A DNA stretch of 64,000 nt from Prevotella sp. UBA6994 (lineage in GTDB: Bacteria > Bacteroidota > Bacteroidia > Bacteroidales > Bacteroidaceae), in NCBI GenBank assembly GCA_002449845.1, contig DJXW01000037.1, forward strand, positions 128,750 through 192,749. Reading direction: 5' to 3'. The notes under the pieces were generated by a model. That model saw only the letters and a list, made by a program, of their open reading frames with translations. It was not told the DNA's origin and searched no databases. Shown piece by piece: positions 1-8,604 of this stretch. The translations under genes and the position numbers were made by a program. Within the stretch, counting starts at the first letter, position 1; the number at the start of each line of letters is the position of its first letter.

Positions 1-1
1 G

Positions 2-664
2 GTGGTGGCTGACCTCAAGGAATATGGAACCGTACAACGTGCTTTGCTGGGCATTATGGGTGGTGATGTTCACAACTTCATCGACAAGCAGAAGGAAGAA
101 GGTAAGGAAGTTGACCTTGGTGCCATTGAAGGTGTTTACGTAGAAAAGGTTGAGGAAGACGGTGCCGGTGCAGATGCTGGACTCGAAAAGGGTGACGTGA
201 TTACCGCCGTTGACGGAAAGAAAGTTACCAAGATGGCTGAATTGCAAGAGATCATGGCTAACAAACGTCCTGGTGACAAGATTTCATTGACATTCTTGCA
301 CAACAAGAAGAGTAACACCAAGACCGTTACGTTGAAGAACGCACAGGGAACAACGAAGGTTGTTAAACAAGCCGACCTTGATGTGTTGGGTGGCAACTTC
401 CGTGAAATCACTGCTGACCAAAAGAAGCAATTGGAGATTAATAATGGTCTTGAGGTTATCAAGGTGAACGATGGTGCCTTGAAGAAGGCTGGTATTGGCA
501 AGGGATTCATCATTCAGTCTATCAATGACGAGGTAGTTAAGACGATTGATGACTTGCAGAATATTGTGAAAGAGGCTTCTACTAGCAAGGATGCCGTTCT
601 CTTCATCAAGGGTATCTGGCCTACTGGCAAACGTGCTTACTTCGCAGTGCCTCTCAACGAATAA
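2..664 (+). CDS. DegP/HtrA-family periplasmic serine protease, C-terminal part (5' end outside window)
   Basis: Only the last 220 or so residues are present; the gene runs in from the left edge, so the GTG at position 2 is not a real start. What is visible is the tandem PDZ region of a DegP/DegQ-type envelope protease. PDZ1 starts around the residues RALLGIMGGD and carries GVYVEKVEEDGAGADAGLEKGDVI, and a second, more divergent PDZ follows from roughly residue 135 to the end. The trypsin-like protease domain with its His-Asp-Ser triad must lie upstream of the window. Such proteins degrade or refold misfolded periplasmic and outer-membrane proteins. The gene ends at a strong terminator at 695-733 and faces the convergent gene at 758-3970. 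Confidence 0.85.
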   Translation: MVADLKEYGTVQRALLGIMGGDVHNFIDKQKEEGKEVDLGAIEGVYVEKVEEDGAGADAGLEKGDVITAVDGKKVTKMAELQEIMANKRPGDKISLTFLHNKKSNTKTVTLKNAQGTTKVVKQADLDVLGGNFREITADQKKQLEINNGLEVIKVNDGALKKAGIGKGFIIQSINDEVVKTIDDLQNIVKEASTSKDAVLFIKGIWPTGKRAYFAVPLNE

Positions 665-694
665 AGACTTTGTTTTCTTGGTTAAATATATAGC

Positions 695-733
695 AACATG
701 CCGTGCAAGTACAAATTGCACGGCATGTTTTTG
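695..733 (+). terminator. Intrinsic terminator of the DegP/HtrA gene
   Basis: A perfect 14-bp stem (695-708 with 716-729) with a 7-nt loop is followed by a short T-rich run. It lies 31 nt after the protease stop codon and 28 nt before the end of the convergent gene. The T tract is good only on the plus strand. Confidence 0.85.
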
Positions 734-757
734 TTTGAGATGTAAATAAGCTGAATA

Positions 758-3700
758 TTATTTATTGAGAATGATGTTCACTATTTGAACGGCATCATTG
801 ATGTTGATAGTTCCATCGTCATTGATGTCTGCATTGAAGAAATAGAATGGCGACACTGGATTACCAAGAATCTTGTTGATGAGTTGTACGGCATCTGTAA
901 TATCCACCTTTCCATCTCCGTTTACGTCGCCTTTCACGTCTTGGTCAAAACGAATGCTCACCTTATTGATTACTTCCTTGGGAAGGTAGGTTGACGGTAT
1001 GCGAAGATAAGCTTTACCACCGCTAATGGTCTCGTTTACCACCGGTATAAATACTTTTCCCGTATTGTCTTTGTTTAACACAAAGTTAGAGTAGCTTCCC
1101 GTCTTTGAAGAAAGTCGTGTGTCTTCCTGAACGCCAACCAATAGATTGGTGCCGTTGTTGGCTTGAGCGATGTAAGGCACCTCGTATTCTCCTTCCAATC
1201 CACGAAGCAATAACCCCTCATTGGCAGCCGACTGAGCAATGTGATTCATCTGAACATTGCCATTGTCCTTGTCGAAAGATGTGGCACGAAAAGCCTGTAA
1301 CCCTTCTACATTGCTGAAATCGAGCGCTTTGGCATTTGAATATGTGTCTATAGTACTGCTCATGTTGATTACTGCCACCGTACCAGCTTGTTGACGTGCT
1401 GCTTGATAAATTTCCGAGCGCAATTGATTGACCAGTTCCTTTGAAAGATTCACGCTATAGTTGTCATAGATGATAAAGTAATTGCCAGAGTCGTTGTTCC
1501 AAACGGAGATGGGCTTGCTGTCAAACTGAGGAGCCAAGCACACTTGCGTCTGAGAACCATATTTGAAATTGATAGCAGTCAGTATGTAATACCCATTCTT
1601 TTTAGAGATGCTGAATGGTTGCGGAGTGTCACTCAATTCAGATTGATACAACGGATTCAGATATTTTCCTACACCTATATTATATATATAGTAGTAACCA
1701 GGAAACTTATCTGTTGTCAGAATCATCCAATTGCTGGTTTCGTCTTGTACCTTTGCCTTAGCCTTGTATTGCGATTGGCAGTCGCCTTCGTGAACAGAAC
1801 CGGCTATGGGATTTGCATTGCGCAATGTTGGTTCTCCGTCTTGTGCGACCATGGCTCCATAGCCATAGGCATTAAAGATGTAATATGCTTTCTCTGCACT
1901 GAGATGAGCCACTTCGGTCACTTCACCATATTTTAGCAGAGTTCCATTCTTGACCAAGTTGGTCAATGCTGACTGGTAATCCTCTAAAGTACTGGAATTG
2001 CTGTTGTAAACAGCCTGCAGCTCTTGTAGGTCTTCCGTAGAATAGCTATTAAACATATCCGCACGGTCAAGATAGTCTTTAGCCATTGACTGTAAGTGTG
2101 ATAACATGGTTGCTCTGTCTTCTTGGAACAATTCCAATTCACTTATGACAATGTACTTTCCATACCCTTCGGTGAAGTTCAGTTTAATGTATGAGGTGGT
2201 GATGGGATTGTTCAGCACGATTTCTTGCAATGCAGCATCTTGTAGGTTATATGTACCTTTACTTGTCCAAGTGATTCCATTTACAGACGTGAGTATCTCC
2301 GCACGTTTGGGGCGATAGTTGCTTCCTCTGTTGCTTGGAATGTTGATGCAAATCTTGTCGATGGTTACGTTACCGTTGTGATATAAGGTGAGCTGATGAG
2401 GGTAATCCAAGTCACCGCTGCTCCACCAAGACGTGTGCCAGTATGTAGTCTCGTCACCATCTATACTCATGGCAGCCCTACCGTTTGTCCCTTCACCTCC
2501 AGTTTCTTGTGACGAAAAGTCTGTTACCGTCCATTCCGTCTGGTCAAGTTTCAGGTAAGAGGCTTGCATGGCCAAGTCCATACGGTCTTCGTTTTGTTTC
2601 TTGATGGCAGGTTCCACGTCTTGGTTGATGAGTTGTTGCAACGTATTCTCATCAGGAACGATGCCGTTGGGCTTGATGAGAGGAATGTCGCTCTTGCCCG
2701 TGTATGGGTCGATGTATCCTCCAGATTGCATATAGATGGCAGGTTCACCCTCAAAGTCATCGAGAGCTGTCTGATACCAGTCGTTTCTCGCCCCGTCATC
2801 CGTTCCGCCGTCCGTATGGCTCCAGGTAAATTGGTTACGGTTATACCATGTTCCGCTTTGCATCGAACGGGTGAAGATACGACGGTAATAAGCCTTATGA
2901 ATGGCATAACCCTGACTGTTGTTTGTTCGGGTATATTCTTCAAGGAAGGCATTGAAGTTGGAGCCGAAGTAATTGGTTGTACCCGATTGGCGAATCGTGC
3001 CGATATAATGCCATTCTGTATCTACGCCCTCTGCCCAATACCAAGCCGATAGCAATGTGTTGTTGTAGATGGTGCCATCGCTGAGCGTGATTTGTTCTGG
3101 GCGAGTGTTCAGTAAAAAGCGAACCCATTGCCCAGGCTTCCATAGATTACCATTTAAGATGATGTGACAGCCAGTGCCTTCACCACCGAATCGTTCGGCA
3201 GTGACATGTTCTGCCTCTCCTGTGGCTATCACGCCGCTTCGCTTGAAGTCGGCTAACTCTGGGTCTGAGTCGGTATCACCATTGTCCCAACTGGAGAAGA
3301 TGACGGTGCGGTAATCGGTACCGCCATTGCTGCCATTATTTTGGATGCCTATGTATCCTCCCTTGAAACCAAATGCCTCTGCGTATGTGCCATGATAATC
3401 GGCATCTGTAGGAATCATCACCTCATCGTAAATCCAATCGAAAGCGTTTCCAGAAGGTAGGCTTGCATCGGTAGAACCGAAGGTGAAAATATGTAATGAT
3501 GGCATGGAACGCCATCCTGCGAGAAATACGTTAGCGTTGGTTCCTGTGGCATTGCTTGAGGTGACGGTGAAATCTTTCAGAATTGTCACACCTGGCGTTC
3601 CACCTGTCAATTGGAAACGATACCAACCCTCTTCGGATGAAGTGAAACTGAAGTTTCGCGCAGACTTGTTGGTCGTCTTGTCTTCACCTGTGGAGGCATC

Positions 3701-3970
3701 ACGTACATTCACGCGAATGGCAGCATCATTTGCCGAGGTGATTTGGAATGTTCCCACGGGGAAATGAATATAGAAAACGGGCACATAGCCAGCAATAGGC
3801 CATGTGGTAGAGTAATTGACGTCACACTGAGGCTTGCCATCTGCAGTTTCTACATATCCTCCCTGGGTGCCGTCGGGTGTTACGGGAATGGTCCATTCCT
3901 TCGCGTAACTTTGGTGGCTCCACAACGACAATAACAGAAGAGTCACCATTTTCATCAAGCTTTTATTCAT
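758..3970 (-). CDS. Large secreted DUF5077/DUF3472-type protein with discoidin-like and C-terminal dockerin domains
   Basis: This is a 1070-residue secreted protein with a signal peptide at residues 1-23 (MNKSLMKMVTLLLLSLWSHQSYA). The region from about 30 to 150 looks like the DUF5077 beta-sandwich and about 150-430 like DUF3472 (Trp- and Gly-rich, RSMPSLHIFTFGST, FKGGYIGIQNN). Residues about 485-615 resemble an F5/8 type C carbohydrate-binding domain (WHTSWWSSGDLDYPHQL, ISELELFQ). The C-terminus carries two EF-hand-like dockerin type I repeats (GDVNGDGKVDITDAVQLINKIL and then DINDDGTININDAVQIVNIIL). The domain set suggests a cell-surface or secreted glycan-acting protein, but no catalytic residues can be named with confidence. 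It is transcribed alone, with a possible -7 box at 4008-4015. No cohesin partner is visible in the window. Confidence 0.7.
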   Translation of the reverse strand: MNKSLMKMVTLLLLSLWSHQSYAKEWTIPVTPDGTQGGYVETADGKPQCDVNYSTTWPIAGYVPVFYIHFPVGTFQITSANDAAIRVNVRDASTGEDKTTNKSARNFSFTSSEEGWYRFQLTGGTPGVTILKDFTVTSSNATGTNANVFLAGWRSMPSLHIFTFGSTDASLPSGNAFDWIYDEVMIPTDADYHGTYAEAFGFKGGYIGIQNNGSNGGTDYRTVIFSSWDNGDTDSDPELADFKRSGVIATGEAEHVTAERFGGEGTGCHIILNGNLWKPGQWVRFLLNTRPEQITLSDGTIYNNTLLSAWYWAEGVDTEWHYIGTIRQSGTTNYFGSNFNAFLEEYTRTNNSQGYAIHKAYYRRIFTRSMQSGTWYNRNQFTWSHTDGGTDDGARNDWYQTALDDFEGEPAIYMQSGGYIDPYTGKSDIPLIKPNGIVPDENTLQQLINQDVEPAIKKQNEDRMDLAMQASYLKLDQTEWTVTDFSSQETGGEGTNGRAAMSIDGDETTYWHTSWWSSGDLDYPHQLTLYHNGNVTIDKICINIPSNRGSNYRPKRAEILTSVNGITWTSKGTYNLQDAALQEIVLNNPITTSYIKLNFTEGYGKYIVISELELFQEDRATMLSHLQSMAKDYLDRADMFNSYSTEDLQELQAVYNSNSSTLEDYQSALTNLVKNGTLLKYGEVTEVAHLSAEKAYYIFNAYGYGAMVAQDGEPTLRNANPIAGSVHEGDCQSQYKAKAKVQDETSNWMILTTDKFPGYYYIYNIGVGKYLNPLYQSELSDTPQPFSISKKNGYYILTAINFKYGSQTQVCLAPQFDSKPISVWNNDSGNYFIIYDNYSVNLSKELVNQLRSEIYQAARQQAGTVAVINMSSTIDTYSNAKALDFSNVEGLQAFRATSFDKDNGNVQMNHIAQSAANEGLLLRGLEGEYEVPYIAQANNGTNLLVGVQEDTRLSSKTGSYSNFVLNKDNTGKVFIPVVNETISGGKAYLRIPSTYLPKEVINKVSIRFDQDVKGDVNGDGKVDITDAVQLINKILGNPVSPFYFFNADINDDGTININDAVQIVNIILNK

Positions 3971-4007
3971 TTGTTATTATGTTTAGATTGTTTTGGATTT
4001 TCATCGA

Positions 4008-4015
4008 CAAAGATA
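4008..4015 (-). promoter_or_regulatory. Putative -7 box for the dockerin-bearing secreted protein
   Basis: On the minus strand this reads TATCTTTG, matching the Bacteroidetes -7 consensus TAnnTTTG, 38 nt upstream of the start codon. No clear TTTG -33 box lies at the expected 19-21 bp spacing, so the call is moderate. Confidence 0.5.
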
Positions 4016-4114
4016 AACAAAATAAATGAATAATCCACTCAACACGATAAGAAATCACATTAATCTTATCTTTTATGATTCGTTAGAAGAGATTCCCATG
4101 ATGTTTCCTTCTCG

Positions 4115-4184
4115 GAAACCAACGGTTTCTTGCATAGTAACCGTTGGTTTCTTGCATGGTGACCATCGGTTCCTGATATAGTTA
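4115..4184. repeat. 22-bp-period intergenic repeat, locus 1 (three units)
   Basis: Three cores of the form ACCnnnGGT occur exactly 22 bp apart (ACCAACGGT at 4118-4126, ACCGTTGGT at 4140-4148, ACCATCGGT at 4162-4170). They are separated by 13-bp spacers such as TTCTTGCATGGTG. Adjacent cores are reverse complements of each other. The same unit recurs at 31731-31818 and 46651-46772. It lies between two divergent genes, upstream of the atp promoter. Confidence 0.85.
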
Positions 4185-4241
4185 CTTTTGTGTTCTTTCA
4201 TTTTTAGCTTTTATTTTTTTCATTAAAAATATTAAAAACTC

Positions 4242-4270
4242 TTGCATTTACGAATAATTTATTATCTTTG
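4242..4270 (+). promoter_or_regulatory. Promoter of the ATP synthase operon
   Basis: A TTG at 4242-4244 is followed after 18 bp by TATCTTTG at 4263-4270, a near-ideal Bacteroidetes -7 box. It is 85 nt upstream of the atpD ATG, leaving an untranslated leader of about 75 nt. The rest of 3971-4355 holds only the 22-bp repeat and A+T-rich DNA. Confidence 0.75.
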
Positions 4271-4355
4271 CAGAGATTTACCATGAAATTGAACCTAAAA
4301 AAGAAAATGATTGGTGAGTTTTTAAATCGATACAACTAACTTTAAATAATAATTT

Positions 4356-5882
4356 ATGTCAAAAATTAACGGACGCATCTCGCAGATTATTGGTCCTGTT
4401 ATCGACGTTTATTTCGATACCAAGGGGCAGGATGCCGAAAAGGTGCTTCCAAGAATTTACGATGCTTTGAAGGTAAAACGTCCTAATGGTCAGGAATTGA
4501 TCATTGAAGTACAGCAGCACATCGGTGAAGATACCGTGCGTTGTGTGGCTATGGACAATACTGACGGATTGCAGCGTGACTTGGAGGTGATTCCTATGGG
4601 ACAGCCCATCACCATGCCTGCGGGTGACCAGATTAAGGGTAGAATGCTGAACGTTATCGGTCAGCCTATCGACGGAATGAAACAACTCTCGATGGAAGGG
4701 TCGTATCCCATTCACCGAGAGGCTCCTAAGTTTGAGGAACTCTCTACGCGTAAGGAAGTACTCTCTACGGGTATTAAGGTGATCGACTTGCTTGAGCCTT
4801 ACATGAAGGGAGGAAAGATTGGACTCTTTGGTGGTGCTGGTGTAGGTAAGACGGTGCTTATCATGGAGCTGATTAACAACATTGCCAAGGGACATAATGG
4901 ATTCTCCGTATTTGCCGGAGTAGGAGAGCGCACTCGTGAGGGTAACGACTTGATTCGTGAGATGATTGAGAGTGGCGTTGTTCGTTACGGTGAGAAGTTT
5001 GAGAAAGCCATGGAAGAAGGAAAGTGGGATCTTTCTTTGGTTGACCCAGAGGAACTGAAGAAGTCTCAAGCCACCTTGGTATATGGTCAGATGAACGAAC
5101 CACCAGGTGCTCGTGCATCAGTGGCATTGTCGGGTCTGACAGTTGCAGAGACTTTCCGTGACAATGGCGGAAAAGATGGCGCAGCAGCAGATATCCTGTT
5201 CTTCATTGACAATATTTTCCGTTTCACGCAAGCAGGTTCTGAGGTGTCTGCCCTCTTGGGACGTATGCCTTCAGCCGTAGGTTATCAGCCTACGTTGGCT
5301 TCTGAGATGGGTGCAATGCAGGAGCGAATCACTTCTACCAAGAAAGGTTCTATTACCTCTGTGCAGGCTGTTTACGTGCCAGCTGATGACTTGACTGACC
5401 CTGCACCTGCAACGACCTTTACTCACTTGGATGCTACCACTGTGCTTTCTCGTAAGATTGCCGAGCTTGGTATCTATCCAGCCGTAGATCCATTAGGTTC
5501 TACCTCTCGTATCCTTGACCCACTGATTGTTGGTAAAGATCATTATGATTGCGCTCAGCGCGTGATTCAGATTCTGCAGCGTTACAATGAGTTGCAAGAC
5601 ATCATCGCCATCTTGGGTATGGATGAACTCTCTGATGAAGACAAACTGACAGTGAACCGCGCCCGTCGTGTGCAGCGTTTCCTCTCTCAGCCATTTGCCG
5701 TTGCCTCACAGTTTACTGGCTTGCCAGGCGTGATGGTCAGCATTGAAGATACCATCAAGGGCTTTAATGCTATCCTTGACGGTGAGGTGGATGACCTGCC
5801 CGAACAGGCATTCCTCAACGTGGGTACGATAGATGATGCCATCGAGAAAGGTAAGCGTCTGTTGGAAGCTGCCAAGGGTTAA
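4356..5882 (+). CDS. atpD: F1Fo ATP synthase, F1 subunit beta
   Basis: This is the catalytic beta subunit of F1, which binds ADP and phosphate and makes ATP at the cytoplasmic face of the inner membrane. The Walker A loop GGAGVGKT is at residues 159-166. The GERTREGNDL and FFIDNIFRFTQAGSEVSALLGR segments (with the Walker B Asp) and the SAVGYQPTL segment are intact. At 508 residues it is longer than the roughly 460-residue enterobacterial protein. The extra length is mainly a charged insert around residues 207-237 between the REMIESG helix and LVYGQMNEPPGAR, also seen, as far as I know, in other Bacteroidales. First gene of the atp operon, as usual in this phylum. Confidence 0.98.
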   Translation: MSKINGRISQIIGPVIDVYFDTKGQDAEKVLPRIYDALKVKRPNGQELIIEVQQHIGEDTVRCVAMDNTDGLQRDLEVIPMGQPITMPAGDQIKGRMLNVIGQPIDGMKQLSMEGSYPIHREAPKFEELSTRKEVLSTGIKVIDLLEPYMKGGKIGLFGGAGVGKTVLIMELINNIAKGHNGFSVFAGVGERTREGNDLIREMIESGVVRYGEKFEKAMEEGKWDLSLVDPEELKKSQATLVYGQMNEPPGARASVALSGLTVAETFRDNGGKDGAAADILFFIDNIFRFTQAGSEVSALLGRMPSAVGYQPTLASEMGAMQERITSTKKGSITSVQAVYVPADDLTDPAPATTFTHLDATTVLSRKIAELGIYPAVDPLGSTSRILDPLIVGKDHYDCAQRVIQILQRYNELQDIIAILGMDELSDEDKLTVNRARRVQRFLSQPFAVASQFTGLPGVMVSIEDTIKGFNAILDGEVDDLPEQAFLNVGTIDDAIEKGKRLLEAAKG

Positions 5883-5927
5883 ATTGGAGATTGGAGATTG
5901 AAAATTTAAAATTGAAGATTGAAGATT
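5883..5927 (+). repeat. Short degenerate direct repeats before atpC
   Basis: The 45-nt gap between atpD and atpC consists of near-tandem copies of the 7-mers ATTGGAG and ATTGAAG with AAAATTTAAA between them. It resembles other simple-repeat patches in this window (18330-18385, 35255-35400). Function unknown. Confidence 0.6.
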
Positions 5928-6179
5928 ATGCTGACTCTAAAGATTGTTTCTCCTGAAAGAGTGGAGTTTGACGGTGAGGTAGAGAGCGTGCTTGTACCAG
6001 GTACGTTAGGTTCGTTCGAGATATTGAATGACCATGCCCCAATCATTTCTTCGCTCGAAAAAGGCAAGGTGGAATATACCACCAAGGAAGGAAAAGTGGA
6101 GTTGGGCATTCTTGGCGGATTCGTAGAGGTGAAGAAGAATCAAGTTTCACTCTGTGTGGAAGTAACCAAATCTGAATGA
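5928..6179 (+). CDS. atpC: F1Fo ATP synthase, F1 subunit epsilon
   Basis: This small central-stalk subunit couples rotation to catalysis and restrains ATP hydrolysis. The N-terminal beta-sandwich is recognisable from MLTLKIVSPERVEFDG, VPGTLGSFEILNDHAPIIS and the glycine-rich GILGGFVEV. I start at the ATG at 5928 (83 residues) because an in-frame TTG at 5919 lies in a repeat patch and would add only three residues. The protein ends near residue 83 and so lacks most of the C-terminal two-helix domain of the roughly 138-residue E. coli protein. This short form is common in Bacteroidetes. The stop is 1 nt before the next ATG, suggesting translational coupling. Confidence 0.93.
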   Translation: MLTLKIVSPERVEFDGEVESVLVPGTLGSFEILNDHAPIISSLEKGKVEYTTKEGKVELGILGGFVEVKKNQVSLCVEVTKSE

Positions 6180-6180
6180 G

Positions 6181-6630
6181 ATGGATGCGAAACTGATAGA
6201 TGAGTTAGGGCATAGGTATTACAAACTCAGTTTGTGGATAGTGGTGGGAATCTCACTGCTGGCTCTGCTGATATTGGGTGGTTCTCCTTACTGGAATACA
6301 TCTGTGCTTTATGCCATTCTTATCAGTGCTGCTTTCTCTTTCTTCACGAGTGTAGCCTATCAAGCTTCATGGAAAGGGATAGCTAAAAACTCTCCTTCCA
6401 CACTCACTAAATTCTATCTCGCCGCACCTGCCTTGCGGATGATGGCAGCCGTATTGGTGATCTTGATTTACTATATAGTGAACAGAAATGCTACATCTTA
6501 CGACGGAAGACCAGCCATTCGAGGGCTGATGCTCAGTTTCACATTTATATTTCTGGCATATTACGTAGCCATGCTCATCTTGGATTGCGTATATTTTGCC
6601 AAAGTAGAAAAGCGTAACAAATTACATTAA
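6181..6630 (+). CDS. Small membrane protein of the atp operon (AtpI-like position)
   Basis: This 149-residue protein has four predicted membrane helices (about residues 17-35, 43-62, 80-100 and 118-140). It sits between atpC and atpB, 1 nt after the atpC stop and 9 nt before the atpB start. The position and topology recall AtpI/Atp1 proteins, which help assemble the Fo rotor in other bacteria, but I see no decisive AtpI motif. The assignment rests on context. It is part of the usual Bacteroidales atp gene order. Confidence 0.6.
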   Translation: MDAKLIDELGHRYYKLSLWIVVGISLLALLILGGSPYWNTSVLYAILISAAFSFFTSVAYQASWKGIAKNSPSTLTKFYLAAPALRMMAAVLVILIYYIVNRNATSYDGRPAIRGLMLSFTFIFLAYYVAMLILDCVYFAKVEKRNKLH

Positions 6631-6639
6631 TAGAACGAT

Positions 6640-7752
6640 ATGAAATATCTCAGACATTTGCTCTTGCTGACCCTGCTGCTCATCTGTGCTGCTCCCATGA
6701 GTGCACAGGATGAGAAACCGCAAGTGGATGTAAAGGGCATTTTGTGGGGACATATCAAAGACTCTTACGAGTGGCATGTGACCAATATTGGTGATAAGTC
6801 CATTGTGATACACTTGCCTGTCATCGTGAAAACCTCAAACGGCTGGTACTTCGGTTGTTCCAGTGATTTTGAGGAAGGACATCATGGCGGTGGTGAAGCT
6901 CATGCGGAGGGTGAAGCTCCCGTTTACCGAAAGGGACCAGAGGGCACTAACCTTTGCATAGCCACAAGTGGACCATACGAAAACAAAATCGTGGAGTTGA
7001 TGCCTGACGGTACAGAGAAACGCCCATTCGACTTGTCTATAACCAAGACGGTGGTGTTCCTCTTCATCGTGGCTATCGTATTGCTGCTCTGCGTATTGTT
7101 GCCAGCTCGTTGGTGCAAGAAACATAAGATTGACGACCCTGCCCCCAAGGGCTTTACGGGGTTCATGCACATGTTTATCATGTACATATATGATGATGTC
7201 ATCAAGAGTATTCTTGGCGATGAGGCACCCAAGTATGCGCCTTATCTGCTCACGTGTTTCTTCTTTATCTTCACGGCTAATATTTTGGGTATCATCCCGT
7301 TCCCACCATTTGGCGGAAACTTGACGGGAAACATTGCCTGTACGTTCTTCCTCGCCCTTTGTACGTTTATCGTGGTAAACGTCACGGGTACGAAAGAATA
7401 TTGGAAAGAGATATTCTGGCCAGAAGTGCCTACATGGTTGAAGGCTTATCCAATAGCCATCATGCCATTTATTGAGTTCTTTGGTATTTTCACCAAGCCT
7501 TTTGCGCTGATGATTCGTCTTTTTGCCAACATGATGGCAGGTCATGCAATCGCCTTGTCGTTTGCTGCAATCATCTTCATCATGTGGGGCATCAACGCTT
7601 TTGCCGGCGTTTCAATGACGTTTGTCAGTGTTGCGATGAGTGTCTTCATGATGCTTCTCGAAGTACTTGTATGTTTCATTCAGGCATTGGTGTTCACCAT
7701 GCTGAGTGCGATATTCCTCTCACTTGCTCACGTCAAGGAGCATGAGGCTTAA
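6640..7752 (+). CDS. atpB: F1Fo ATP synthase, Fo subunit a
   Basis: This is the stator half-channel subunit that passes ions to the c-ring. The C-terminal two thirds hold the a-subunit helices, including PFALMIRLFANMMAGH with the essential arginine, and PFIEFFGIFTKP. At 370 residues it is about 100 longer than the E. coli protein. The extra N-terminal part starts with a signal-peptide-like segment (MKYLRHLLLLTLLLICAAPMSA) followed by a roughly 110-residue soluble domain with a His/Gly/Glu-rich stretch (EEGHHGGGEAHAEGEA, about residues 77-92). An N-terminal periplasmic extension is usual for subunit a in this phylum. Confidence 0.96.
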   Translation: MKYLRHLLLLTLLLICAAPMSAQDEKPQVDVKGILWGHIKDSYEWHVTNIGDKSIVIHLPVIVKTSNGWYFGCSSDFEEGHHGGGEAHAEGEAPVYRKGPEGTNLCIATSGPYENKIVELMPDGTEKRPFDLSITKTVVFLFIVAIVLLLCVLLPARWCKKHKIDDPAPKGFTGFMHMFIMYIYDDVIKSILGDEAPKYAPYLLTCFFFIFTANILGIIPFPPFGGNLTGNIACTFFLALCTFIVVNVTGTKEYWKEIFWPEVPTWLKAYPIAIMPFIEFFGIFTKPFALMIRLFANMMAGHAIALSFAAIIFIMWGINAFAGVSMTFVSVAMSVFMMLLEVLVCFIQALVFTMLSAIFLSLAHVKEHEA

Positions 7753-7808
7753 AAGCTGAAATAAGAATTATAATTAATAAACAAATAACAATTAAAAACT
7801 TTAAGATT

Positions 7809-8051
7809 ATGTTATCATTATTATTAGCAGATGTTGCTATCGCAAAAATGGGTGCTGCCATCGGCGCTGGTTTAGCCGCTATCGGTGCAGGTATAGGAAT
7901 TGGTAAGATTGGTGGTCAGGCAATGGATGCCATGGCTCGTCAACCAGAAAAGATGGGTGATCTCCGTTCAAGTATGATTGTTGCTGCCGCTCTTGTAGAG
8001 GGTGTGGCTCTCTTCGGTGTGATTATCGCCGTATTGGCTATCGTTCTTTAA
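7809..8051 (+). CDS. atpE: F1Fo ATP synthase, Fo subunit c
   Basis: This 80-residue, two-helix rotor subunit has a Gly/Ala-rich first helix (GAAIGAGLAAIGAGIGIGKI), the polar loop ARQPE, and a second helix carrying the ion-binding Glu in AALVEGVALFGV. The residue after that Glu is Gly rather than the Ser/Thr typical of sodium-binding c subunits, so proton coupling is the more likely inference. It lies 56 nt after atpB and 31 nt before atpF. The spacer before it is A+T-rich, which may help high-level translation of this multicopy subunit. Confidence 0.97.
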   Translation: MLSLLLADVAIAKMGAAIGAGLAAIGAGIGIGKIGGQAMDAMARQPEKMGDLRSSMIVAAALVEGVALFGVIIAVLAIVL

Positions 8052-8082
8052 TATTGTCCATTAATCCAACAGTCAGAGATAC

Positions 8083-8592
8083 ATGGATTTATTGATTCCT
8101 GAAAGTGGCTTGCTGTTTTGGATGGGGCTTGTGTTCCTCATCGTCCTGTTCATTCTATGGAAGTGGGGATTCCCCGTCATAGTGAACATGGTCGCTGAGC
8201 GCAAGGCTTACATCGACGAGAGTCTGCGTAAGGCTCACGAGGCAAACGAACGGCTTGCCAATATTCAAAAAGAAGGTGAATCCATTTTGCAGGAAGCTCG
8301 CGAGAAACAAGCGCAGATATTGAAAGAAGCTACGCTAACTCGCGATGCCATCGTTGAGAAAGCTCAAGGAAAAGCAAGAGAAGAAGGCGCCCGACTACTG
8401 ACGGAAGCAAGGGCAGAGATTGAGGCGGAGAAACAGAATGCCATTCGTGACATTCGTTCTCAAGTGGCTCAACTCAGTGTCCAGATTGCCGAGAAGGTGG
8501 TGCGCCAACAACTTTCTTCCGACAAGAAGCAGATGGATTTGATAGAGAGACTGCTGGATGAGGTAGCTGTTGACAAGAAAACGATTAACTAA
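8083..8592 (+). CDS. atpF: F1Fo ATP synthase, Fo subunit b
   Basis: This is the peripheral-stalk subunit: one N-terminal membrane helix (about residues 9-30, LLFWMGLVFLIVLFILW) followed by a long charged helix (about 40-160) that dimerises and reaches up to F1. Its length of 169 residues is normal. Heptad-like Ala/Glu/Lys/Arg repeats (REKQAQILKEATLTRDAIVE) fit a coiled coil. Located between atpE and atpH with gaps of 31 and 12 nt. Confidence 0.96.
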   Translation: MDLLIPESGLLFWMGLVFLIVLFILWKWGFPVIVNMVAERKAYIDESLRKAHEANERLANIQKEGESILQEAREKQAQILKEATLTRDAIVEKAQGKAREEGARLLTEARAEIEAEKQNAIRDIRSQVAQLSVQIAEKVVRQQLSSDKKQMDLIERLLDEVAVDKKTIN

Positions 8593-8604
8593 CGAGCGTA
8601 GCTT

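Noticed and set aside
284..721. Long open frame on the minus strand over the DegP/HtrA gene
   Set aside because: It is antisense to well-conserved PDZ coding sequence and crosses the terminator hairpin; no domain is recognisable.
4115..4184. Possible CRISPR array from regularly spaced repeats
   Set aside because: Unit length is 22 bp with no unique spacers, the cores alternate in orientation, there are only three units, and no cas genes are present.
4359..5069. 236-codon minus-strand frame inside atpD
   Set aside because: It is a shadow of the strongly biased atpD codons; atpD is unambiguous.
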